The notes beneath the pieces were generated by a model, which saw nothing but the letters and a program-made list of their open reading frames with translations, searched no databases and had not been told where the DNA came from. Positions 35,935 to 44,060 of a stretch of DNA of 64,000 bases are shown here, one piece after another. Numbering within the stretch: position 1 is the first letter of the stretch; every line of letters starts with the position of its first letter. Both the position numbers and the translations under genes were made by a program. Source of the stretch: Bin87 sp965221295 (GTDB lineage Bacteria; Chloroflexota; Dehalococcoidia; Lucifugimonadales; UBA3495); the NCBI GenBank assembly GCA_965221295.1, contig OZ244879.1:1-64000 (forward strand), given 5' to 3'.

Positions 35935-36987
35935 ATGACCATACTCAACCCTATGACGGCCCCGCTGGCAGCTTTGTTCGGCATCGCAATCGTCATTGTC
36001 GGCATTCCCATTGCCGTGGCAATCACGCCGGCCGCCGTTTACGCCCAAGAACCTACGGAGGCGCCGGCCCAGGCGGATCCCACCGACACTCCAACCCCAC
36101 CTACGCCCACGCCGGTGGTGATCGTGGTGACGGCCACTCCGGAACCGGCCACGGCAACTCCGCTACCCACCGACACCCCCGAACCAACTTGGACCCCCGA
36201 ACCAACCTGGACGCCGGCGCCTACCAACACCGCCGTTCCCACCAACACGCCATCGCCAACCTTCACGCCCGTGCCAGTCGAACAACGCACCGCTCCTGGA
36301 GGCGCCATATTCATCAACTGCGGCCCCGGTGAACCCTGCATTGACCTGCACAGCAGCCATACCACCATCACAGTTGATGAACAAGCCGTGATCAGCTTCA
36401 CCATCGTCAATTCGCTGGCCAAACCCAATATGCTATCCCGGTTGATTCTGGAACTCCCTTCCGGCTGGTCAATGGACGGCGAAGGCTTCGCCGACAAGTG
36501 TAGCGGCCTGTGCAGCGCCAACTACACCATAGCCACTGGAGAGCAAGAATTTATCGAAGTGACCGCTTATCCCAACCATACCGGCAAGTTCCGCCTAGCC
36601 GGGAGGGTGGAGTGGGTGTATGAAGGGACTAGCCAGACCCTGCACCTATCCCGCGATGTCCCGATCACCGTGATGACAGGCGCCGGCGGCAACGACAGCA
36701 GGGTTGCCCCTCTCCCGGTCTCCCCAGTGTCGCAAGCTCCTGGTACCACTGGCGTCCAGCCGCCACCTCCGGCGACGGCGCCGGCACAGCAGCCGGCTCA
36801 GTCCATTCAAAATCCTATCGGCAGCAGTGGAGGAAACGGTGGTGGTGGCATCTGCAACGTCAACGCGGCCCCGGACGCGCCGAGGGCCTTCGACCCCGGC
36901 CTGTTGGCAATGGTTGGCTTGATCCTCCCCGGTGTCGCCGCCAAATTCGTGCTGAGGAACCGACGCAGGGATTCCGGTGATCGTTAG
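35935..36987 (+). CDS. Membrane-anchored Pro/Thr-stalk protein sharing a domain with its neighbour
   Basis: This 350-residue protein has an N-terminal hydrophobic signal (LAALFGIAIVIVGIPIAVAI), a Pro/Thr-rich stalk with PTWTPEPTWTPAPTNTAVPT, then a domain CIDLHSSHTTITVDEQAVIS to FRLAGRVEWVYEG. That domain parallels the fifth domain of the upstream protein, including the cysteine pair in FADKCSGLCSANY against FAERCSSICNKTY. A Gly/Pro linker and a final membrane helix (LLAMVGLILPGVAAKFVL) follow. ATG at 35935 has AAGGAG 9 bases upstream; an earlier in-frame ATG inside the previous gene lacks one. The two proteins probably sit together at the cell surface. Confidence 0.8.
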   Translation: MTILNPMTAPLAALFGIAIVIVGIPIAVAITPAAVYAQEPTEAPAQADPTDTPTPPTPTPVVIVVTATPEPATATPLPTDTPEPTWTPEPTWTPAPTNTAVPTNTPSPTFTPVPVEQRTAPGGAIFINCGPGEPCIDLHSSHTTITVDEQAVISFTIVNSLAKPNMLSRLILELPSGWSMDGEGFADKCSGLCSANYTIATGEQEFIEVTAYPNHTGKFRLAGRVEWVYEGTSQTLHLSRDVPITVMTGAGGNDSRVAPLPVSPVSQAPGTTGVQPPPPATAPAQQPAQSIQNPIGSSGGNGGGGICNVNAAPDAPRAFDPGLLAMVGLILPGVAAKFVLRNRRRDSGDR

Positions 36988-37073
36988 AGAGAACTGACAC
37001 TGCTACCCGACTTGAGCGCCGGTCAACGCGGCGTTTTCATCGATTGGTCGGCAGCTGATTGGCGGTCTCACAG

Positions 37074-37108
37074 CCGGGGGCGGGTTTCAACTCGCCCCCG
37101 GTGTTTGG
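37074..37108 (+). terminator. Terminator of the surface-protein operon
   Basis: CCGGGGGCG at 37074-37082 pairs perfectly with CGCCCCCGG at 37093-37101 and is followed by TGTTTGG. It is 87 bases after the stop of the second surface gene. The T-run is short, so efficiency is uncertain. Confidence 0.6.
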
Positions 37109-37173
37109 CCCATTTGCGCTCGCGCCAATTGGGGCTGCGGGCGATGTCGGGATTGTGGGCGGCGCAATTCGCG

Positions 37174-37577
37174 TCATTGATGGGAGCGGGAACGCCGGCT
37201 GCCTAGCCGGCGCGGCCGCGGCCTCACTGAGATTTCCAGCGCCACGGGCCGGCCGCGGATCAGGCCGGCGTACATGGGTGAGGATGAGGGCATGGCGGTT
37301 CCGCCCATCTCGATGCAATTGAGGGAATCGGGCGTGATGTAGGACTCCAGATCAATCCTGAAGGCACGGCCGGCCGATTCGCTCTCCGCCATTAGGGTCG
37401 CACCAACAGGTCGTAAATGTTCTCGCGGACCAGGGACGCAGTTCCGGCCATGCTGTTGATGGACAGGGTGGCACCCATGGCCATGCCTTTAGTTATGGCG
37501 ATGCCGTCTCGATTGGTCCACCGCTCTTCGAGGGTGGGAATGTGTACGTGAGCGGCGGCTACGGCGAGCCGCCAGCG
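37174..37577 (-). pseudogene. Truncated two-gene remnant abutting the CRISPR array
   Basis: On the minus strand a frame enters from the array edge at 37577 and reads HVHIPTLEERWTNRDGIAIT, KGMAMGATLSINSMAGTASL and VRENIYDLLVRP to a TAA at 37394-37392. That stop overlaps the ATG of a second frame (MAESESAGRAFRIDLESYIT, then PDSLNCIEMGGTAMPSSSPM and YAGLIRGRPVALEIS), ending at 37174. The TAATG overlap and protein-like composition suggest a real former operon. Its first gene has lost its N-terminus at the distal end of the array. I do not recognise either family. Confidence 0.5.
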
Positions 37578-40500
37578 GATTCAATGGGGCCACCGCCTTT
37601 CGACGGTGGAAATTGTTCATCGCGTTCCAAATGGCGGGGAGCATTCAGGAGCTTCAATGGGGCCACCGCCTTTCGACGGTGGAAATCCGCCGTTCAGCTT
37701 GGGTTACGGTTTAGGAAGAGGCGTTTCAATGGGGCCACCGCCTTTCGACGGTGGAAATGAGCCTTATGCTGTTCCCAATCGTCTGACGTTGGGGACAACA
37801 GCTTCAATGGGGCCACCGCCTTTCGACGGTGGAAATGTGTGCCGCAGATTGGTGCAGCTCAACGCGGACGTGCTGGCTTCAATGGGGCCACCGCCTTTCG
37901 ACGGTGGAAATACCTGCGCATGACATTCCCACGTCCACCCCAATTCGCTTCAATGGGGCCACCGCCTTTCGACGGTGGAAATCTCCCTGAAATGCATCAA
38001 GTGGCTTGCCGGGCCAAATGGGGCTTCAATGGGGCCACCGCCTTTCGACGGTGGAAATAATCACGGCCGGGGTCGTCGCATAAGAGTAGCAGTCGCTTCA
38101 ATGGGGCCACCGCCTTTCGACGGTGGAAATACCATTAGGCGTCGAGTAAGAGGCCCTGCCCTCTCCCAGCTTCAATGGGGCCACCGCCTTTCGACGGTGG
38201 AAATGCGCGTTCCCTTGAGGATGTTCCCCAGTCCTGGCATTGCTTCAATGGGGCCACCGCCTTTCGACGGTGGAAATTCTGATACCTTGAAGGCAATGAC
38301 GGCGCCAGCCACCCCGCTTCAATGGGGCCACCGCCTTTCGACGGTGGAAATCGGTTACACCGTCGCCGCGTTCGCGTCAGCGACCAAGCTTCAATGGGGC
38401 CACCGCCTTTCGACGGTGGAAATGCCGTAGGGTTGCCGCTGGTATTCACCAGCCAGGGCGCTTCAATGGGGCCACCGCCTTTCGACGGTGGAAATACAGG
38501 TAGCCATCCTGGGAAGTGTGGCACACTGTGAGCTTCAATGGGGCCACCGCCTTTCGACGGTGGAAATGCGAAAACGCCAGATGAATTCAACGGTAAAGAA
38601 TGTGGCTTCAATGGGGCCACCGCCTTTCGACGGTGGAAATGACCTGGCTGCTCGACGAATTCTTGACCGCAAACACGCTTCAATGGGGCCACCGCCTTTC
38701 GACGGTGGAAATCTCGGCCGGGGTAGAAGGCGTTGCCCTGTTTGAAGCTTCAATGGGGCCACCGCCTTTCGACGGTGGAAATCCGACGGGGAACGGACGT
38801 CGGGCACTTACAAGCGGGGGCTTCAATGGGGCCACCGCCTTTCGACGGTGGAAATTATGCAGGTTCACACCCGCATACCGCTAGAACCCGGCGAGCTTCA
38901 ATGGGGCCACCGCCTTTCGACGGTGGAAATACCCGCCCCCGTGGTCGAAGAAAAAATCGTCACTCAGGCTTCAATGGGGCCACCGCCTTTCGACGGTGGA
39001 AATATGATCTAGCCAGGCTGCGCGAGATGGCGGACGATGCTTCAATGGGGCCACCGCCTTTCGACGGTGGAAATTGGCAACGCGAGGGCATCGGTGGCGG
39101 AGGGTTATCGACGCTTCAATGGGGCCACCGCCTTTCGACGGTGGAAATTGGCAACGCGAGGGCATCGGTGGCGGAGGGTTATCGACGCTTCAATGGGGCC
39201 ACCGCCTTTCGACGGTGGAAATAGGGCAATGGTCGCGGTTCCACGATGCACCAGGGAGTGCTTCAATGGGGCCACCGCCTTTCGACGGTGGAAATGTCGT
39301 CCTGCTGCATCCCTCGGTAGGTGCGGTAGCCGCTGCTTCAATGGGGCCACCGCCTTTCGACGGTGGAAATAGCCACAACGCATGACGTGGGCGGGTTACT
39401 ATGGCATCGCTTCAATGGGGCCACCGCCTTTCGACGGTGGAAATCCGAGCGCAAAGCTGGAACGCTGACGACACCTACGGCGTGCTTCAATGGGGCCACC
39501 GCCTTTCGACGGTGGAAATTGCCTTGTCCATCAATCCCATTTCGAGATAGGCGTAGGGCTTCAATGGGGCCACCGCCTTTCGACGGTGGAAATAACGTTC
39601 ACCGCAATCGTTGTTCTTGAAACCGGCATCGGCTTCAATGGGGCCACCGCCTTTCGACGGTGGAAATATGTAAGCAACCCACTCACCCACCCAGCACGAC
39701 AACCCGCTTCAATGGGGCCACCGCCTTTCGACGGTGGAAATTCTGGCGGATGCTCCCACGCCGCTGTCGCATCGCTCGCTTCAATGGGGCCACCGCCTTT
39801 CGACGGTGGAAATCGAACCATCGAAGATCGATCTCTCCATGACCCTGACGCTTCAATGGGGCCACCGCCTTTCGACGGTGGAAATTTGATAGGGGCGATG
39901 GACACTGCCAGTACAGCAACACAGCTTCAATGGGGCCACCGCCTTTCGACGGTGGAAATGGGCTTGGGGCCTAGCGTCTTATGCCAGACCATCGTGCTTC
40001 AATGGGGCCACCGCCTTTCGACGGTGGAAATGTCACAGACCGTCGAGGTCAGCCGCCATCTCTTCGTGCTTCAATGGGGCCACCGCCTTTCGACGGTGGA
40101 AATCCCGCAAGGGTAAGGCAATGCGCTCCGCGATGTGGTCGTTGCTTCAATGGGGCCACCGCCTTTCGACGGTGGAAATCTGACAAGGGCAACAAACCTG
40201 TACAGTGGTGGGTCGCGCTTCAATGGGGCCACCGCCTTTCGACGGTGGAAATCGGCGCTTGCATTTTCGTCGGCGGCCGTAGGGGCATCGGGCTTCAATG
40301 GGGCCACCGCCTTTCGACGGTGGAAATCGGCCTCGGCGGCCTGGAGCACGTCGCGCTCGTAGGTGGCTTCAATGGGGCCACCGCCTTTCGACGGTGGAAA
40401 TGCGTTGACGGCATACTTGACGGATCGGGCGGTATGGCGTAGCTTCAATGGGGCCACCGCCTTTCGACGGTGGAAATCGGGCTGGGCGTTCCTCTACCTT

Positions 40501-40774
40501 TCGCCGTGCAGTCCGGAGCTTCAATGGGGCCACCGCCTTTCGACGGTGGAAATAGTACATTGCGCCGTCTTGGTACGCCCCACAGCCAAAGCTTCAATGG
40601 GGCCACCGCCTTTCGACGGTGGAAATCTGCCCGACGTCACCGCGCAGGGCATGGCGCAGATCAGAGCTTCAATGGGGCCACCGCCTTTCGACGGTGGAAA
40701 TACCACCACCCGGCCGTCAACGCTCTCATTTTCGGGATGCTTCAATGGGGCCACCGCCTTTCGACGGTGGAAAT
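37578..40774 (-). CRISPR. Type I-G CRISPR array, 44 repeats and 43 spacers
   Basis: The repeat is 36 bases. In the transcribed (minus) sense it begins ATTTCCACCG, has the stem CCACCG/CGGTGG around TCGAAAGG, and ends CCCCATTGAAGC, so the crRNA 5' handle would be ATTGAAGC. Spacers are 34-42 bases. The direction is set by that 3' end, by the cas genes on the same strand, and by decay at the far end: the repeats at 37578 and 37723 each carry one change at the same position. Two neighbouring spacers (39075-39112 and 39149-39186) are identical, a clean duplication. All other repeats read as identical by eye. Long open frames through the array are artefacts of the regular repeat. Confidence 0.98.
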
Positions 40775-40962
40775 GGCTGTTCCTGACCGACATCGCCGCC
40801 ACGATAACGCATCTGGCGCGTTTTCGCAACTTTTTGCCACTGGTTTCGCTGGTCATCCTGTCCAGATTCCTAACCTCCTCGTCTCGCAGAGGGCATTTCT
40901 GCGAGAGCTCCTACAGGGCCACTTCACCACTGGACCTCTCGCAATCATCGCCGTCAGCCCGT
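40775..40962 (-). promoter_or_regulatory. CRISPR leader between cas2 and the first repeat
   Basis: This 188-base gap separates the end of cas2 from the leader-proximal repeat at 40774. It holds a perfect 8-bp inverted repeat (CTCGCAGA at 40883-40890 with TCTGCGAG at 40898-40905) and a T-rich patch near 40830. New spacers would be inserted at its lower-coordinate edge. No convincing promoter consensus is visible. Confidence 0.7.
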
Positions 40963-41253
40963 TCAAACGATCACCGCGGCGCGCCTGGGCAGTTTCCGAG
41001 CTTTGCCCAAGGTGGTGAAACTCTGGCTCCCCCGGCCCTCCAACGGCCCCAAGTCCACGATCATCGCCCGGTCCTCATCCAGGTTCAGCAACTCCGTCAG
41101 CGCTTGTTCCAACAGAACCCGCTCCTTGGACGACAGGTCGCAGATGAACACCGAATACTGGATTGGCTCGCCAAACCCGTTCATCTTCCGGTAGGTCCGG
41201 TTCAGACGTTTCGGGTCGCTGACATCGTAGCACACGAGAAAACGATTTCGCAT
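40963..41253 (-). CDS. cas2: CRISPR-associated protein Cas2
   Basis: The 96-residue protein begins MRNRFLVCYDVSDPKRLNRT with the strand-1 Asp of Cas2, then GFGEPIQYSVFICDLSSKER, the usual hallmark. Cas2 dimers bridge Cas1 dimers in the spacer-integration complex. It is the last cas gene before the leader. A 17-bp tandem repeat fills the short gap to cas4-cas1. Confidence 0.95.
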   Translation of the reverse strand: MRNRFLVCYDVSDPKRLNRTYRKMNGFGEPIQYSVFICDLSSKERVLLEQALTELLNLDEDRAMIVDLGPLEGRGSQSFTTLGKARKLPRRAAVIV

Positions 41254-41258
41254 AGTTG

Positions 41259-41302
41259 CCTGGTCCGAATAGTCACCTGGTCCGAATAGTCACCTGGTCC
41301 GA
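41259..41302. repeat. 17-bp tandem repeat between cas1 and cas2
   Basis: The unit CCTGGTCCGAATAGTCA occurs twice in full and a third time in part (41259-41275, 41276-41292, 41293-41302). In the minus sense each copy reads CGGACCAGGTGA, and the first provides the last codons and stop of cas4-cas1. The copies extend the gap to cas2 and may be recent slippage. Confidence 0.85.
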
Positions 41303-43041
41303 AACGCGGGGTAAGCGGGCATCTCGCCGTGGAGGTGTCTCGACAGCAGCCGCGCCTGTATTTCCATGATGCGCCGGTAGCTGACCGAATAGCCGAACAG
41401 CGGGTGGGTTGCCAGCGTGTCCATTCGCCTCTCGTAGGCGGCGATCACCGCCCGCCGTCCCTGCTGGGTCAAAGACACGGCGTCGCCTCGCTTGATGAAG
41501 TGGCCGGGTCCCAATTCGCCATTGTTGAACAGGGTCAGGGACACCGAATCGGCGATGATGGGACGAAATTCCTCCACCAAGTCCAGCGCCAGGGCCGGCT
41601 TCCCGTACTTGGGCTGGTGATAGAACCCCAGGTAGGGGTCGAAGCCCACCGTGAGGGCGGTCACCATGGCCTGCTTGATGAGCACAGCGTAGAGGAAGGA
41701 CAGTACCGCGTTGACTGGGTCCTTAGGCGGCCGCCGGTTGCGACCTCGGAAGTCAAACTCCGCGCTTTCCGCCTTGATCATGCCCCCAAACTCGGAGAAG
41801 TAAGCTCGGGCCGCCGCTCCCTCGATGCCCAGCAGCGATTCCAACGAGGTCGTTTCCCGCGCCCGGTTTGCCAGGCGGTTCAGTTCTTCCAGCGCGGCCG
41901 GTGGCGGCTCCCGGTGGTTGCGGCGCAGCAGGGTCCGGCAGTTCCGGATCTTGCCGAACACCATCTCGCGAGAGATGTTCAGCGCTCGTTGAGGCGTCAG
42001 GGCCGCCAGAAACTGCCGACAACGCAGTTCCACGTTTTTGTGGCCCACCCCGTTGGTGATGCCGAGGAACCAGCCTCCGTAGCTGAAGTAGCAGACGGGT
42101 ATATTTCGGTCCAGCAGCTCCCGCACCGCCTGGGTGGTGATCTGGACATTCCCGAACACCGCCAAGTGGGACACTTCCATCAAGCGAACCTTTTGCAATG
42201 TCTCACCCTTCCGCTTGACCTCCAACTGCTCACCCGACTTCCCAACCACCGTTCCCTGCGCCTGGACGTAAACCGGCAGCGCGTCGTCCCGAGCCGGCGC
42301 CATGCGACGCACGTCTTCCGGCCTGACCGTCTGGTTGTTGGCCGGCGTCAGGAAGTTTATCTCGTCGGGCAGGCAGATACCTACCAGGGAACAGCGGGGA
42401 CACTTGGGGCTGTCCACCAAGGGTGGAGGAATCTGGCCCGAGGCGGCCATTGCCCTGATGCCAGCCAACAACTCCCGCGTGCGGGCAACCAGGGCATCAT
42501 CGAAAGGGACCGCCACCCGCTGGCGGGATTCGACGAAGTAGAGCATCCCCTCGTGGCAGGTGTACCCGTTGGCACGAAGCAGCAAACCCTGGAGACAGAC
42601 CTGCACCCGTTCCGGCTCCCACGCCCCCTCTGGAATGTCCGGCGCCCGGCCCCGCTTGTAATCCACGGGAGTGACCAGGTTGCCCTGACCCTCTATTAGG
42701 TCGATGCGAGCAACGGCGCCCAGGGACTGATCGGAAATCAGGACGGACCGGGCGTGGATCGTTTCCGGCGGCGAATCCGCTTCACCATCGGTTGAGTCGT
42801 CCTCAACGGCCGGCAACTCGCCGGAGGGTTGATCCACCCGACGATGCTGGAAGCGGCCCTCGACGGTATCGGCGCTGTCGGCGAACTCGCCTTGCACCCA
42901 TTCCAGGTAGGCCAGGCGAGGGCAGTAGGCGTACTCGTTCAGCATCCGAGCCGGAACCAGCTCTGGTGTGGCTGCCGGAGTGGTTAATGTCGCTGACTCC
43001 GCATTGGAGGTAATCTTTGGAGACGCCAAGGTTTCCGTCAT
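41290..43041 (-). CDS. cas4-cas1: Cas4-Cas1 fusion protein
   Basis: The 583-residue fusion starts with a RecB-like Cas4 domain. It has the first cluster Cys in NEYAYCPRLAYLEW, the nuclease motif VTPVDYKRGRAPD and three further Cys in CPRCSLVGICLPDE. The Cas1 part begins near PVYVQAQGTVVGKSGEQLEV and holds PVNAVLSFLYAVLIKQAMV, GFDPYLGFYHQPKYGKPALA and LDLVEEFRPI, which supply the Glu, His and acidic metal site. Cas4 selects PAM-containing prespacers and Cas1 integrates them. Such fusions are characteristic of subtype I-G. ATG at 43041 is used because GGAGG lies 9 bases upstream and the Cas4 domain starts soon after. Confidence 0.95.
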   Translation of the reverse strand: MTETLASPKITSNAESATLTTPAATPELVPARMLNEYAYCPRLAYLEWVQGEFADSADTVEGRFQHRRVDQPSGELPAVEDDSTDGEADSPPETIHARSVLISDQSLGAVARIDLIEGQGNLVTPVDYKRGRAPDIPEGAWEPERVQVCLQGLLLRANGYTCHEGMLYFVESRQRVAVPFDDALVARTRELLAGIRAMAASGQIPPPLVDSPKCPRCSLVGICLPDEINFLTPANNQTVRPEDVRRMAPARDDALPVYVQAQGTVVGKSGEQLEVKRKGETLQKVRLMEVSHLAVFGNVQITTQAVRELLDRNIPVCYFSYGGWFLGITNGVGHKNVELRCRQFLAALTPQRALNISREMVFGKIRNCRTLLRRNHREPPPAALEELNRLANRARETTSLESLLGIEGAAARAYFSEFGGMIKAESAEFDFRGRNRRPPKDPVNAVLSFLYAVLIKQAMVTALTVGFDPYLGFYHQPKYGKPALALDLVEEFRPIIADSVSLTLFNNGELGPGHFIKRGDAVSLTQQGRRAVIAAYERRMDTLATHPLFGYSVSYRRIMEIQARLLSRHLHGEMPAYPAFRTR

Positions 43042-43084
43042 CTTCGTCTTCCTCCCTCGCCCAGTTGAGTTTGGGCAACCGCCC

Positions 43085-44047
43085 CTACACCGGGGTTGAC
43101 GGGGTGAAGTTGCGAAATTGCCCGACGGTAATGCGACGCGACCTGAACGCCTGTCGGATTCCCATTGCCTGCAGTTTTTCATGGTCTATGGCGCTGTTCT
43201 GGAGGTCGGGCAGAGCGAGCAACGAGCGCGCCGTGTCCAAAGGTATCGGCGCATCCCATATGGGCCACGTCCAGGCCGTATCGCGGCTGCGGGTTCCAGA
43301 AAATCCGGTGGTTTGCACGCCATAGGAGACGGGCATTACAGGGAACAACGGCAAGGCTTCGAAGGCCAGCCGGTTGGCGCCCCACTCGGTTGGAGCGCCG
43401 CTTTTTTGACCCTTGGCGCTTACTTTGTCGTCGCTGGGATTCTTCGCCCGCAACGCGTACCGGCGGTCGTCTTCCGGATCCCAGCGCAAGGACAACTGCG
43501 GGTCCTTTCTTCCCCAAGTTCCAAAGAGAGACTCACGTAGTTTGTCTCTATCGACCTTCTCCGCCAAATCGCGCATGGTCTTGAGGAAGTGTTGATGACC
43601 GGTTCCGCTCATGGTGCGCAGGGCAGTGTCTTGAATCTGCCCCTTGCGGTCGGGGGATTCAACTGAATCGCACCCGAAAGCGGCCACGAAATCCGCCGCC
43701 GACCGGCCCGCGTTCGAGGCGTAGGCTTTGTCGGCGGCGCCTGCCGCGTGGGCGCGGAAATCGCCCGATGCGATGGTGAGGTTGTCTCCTATCCTCAGCG
43801 CTTCATGCCCCGGACGCACCGCAATGAAACTCTCCAAACCATCCAGCGTTTCGTTTTTGGTGGGCGCGTTCCCGTCGGTTTGCAAGCAGGGCCGCCAGGT
43901 ATCCTGTAGAACCCAGGAAAGGCAGACCCGACGTTCCGGCCAGGCAATGGTCAGCCCCCGCAGGGCACCCAGGGCGGCCAGGAAGGCAAGCGGGTTGGCC
44001 CCGTCCAGGCCGGGCAGTATCAAGCCGTTGATGTCGCGGTCGGTCAT
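43085..44047 (-). CDS. csb3: Csb3, Cas8-like subunit of type I-G Cascade
   Basis: The 320-residue protein opens with INGLILPGLDGANPLAFLAA, the LPGLxGxxPLxxLAALG signature of the Csb3/Csx17 group, which takes the large-subunit (Cas8) place in type I-G. It is shorter than Csx17 and fits Csb3. A GGAGG lies 7 bases before the ATG. It is 13 bases from the end of cas3 and 43 from the cas4-cas1 start, within one operon. The residues that would read the PAM are not evident. Confidence 0.85.
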   Translation of the reverse strand: MTDRDINGLILPGLDGANPLAFLAALGALRGLTIAWPERRVCLSWVLQDTWRPCLQTDGNAPTKNETLDGLESFIAVRPGHEALRIGDNLTIASGDFRAHAAGAADKAYASNAGRSAADFVAAFGCDSVESPDRKGQIQDTALRTMSGTGHQHFLKTMRDLAEKVDRDKLRESLFGTWGRKDPQLSLRWDPEDDRRYALRAKNPSDDKVSAKGQKSGAPTEWGANRLAFEALPLFPVMPVSYGVQTTGFSGTRSRDTAWTWPIWDAPIPLDTARSLLALPDLQNSAIDHEKLQAMGIRQAFRSRRITVGQFRNFTPSTPV

Positions 44048-44060
44048 GGCGTCGCCTCCT

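Noticed and set aside
37578..40774. Transcription of the array on the plus strand
   Set aside because: The ATTGAAGC end, the leader next to cas2 and decay at the 37578 end all point to minus-strand transcription.
37542..40793. Many open reading frames through the CRISPR array on both strands, with repeated translations such as MGPPPFDGGN
   Set aside because: They are by-products of a stop-free 36-base repeat and have no ribosome sites; they are not repeat proteins.
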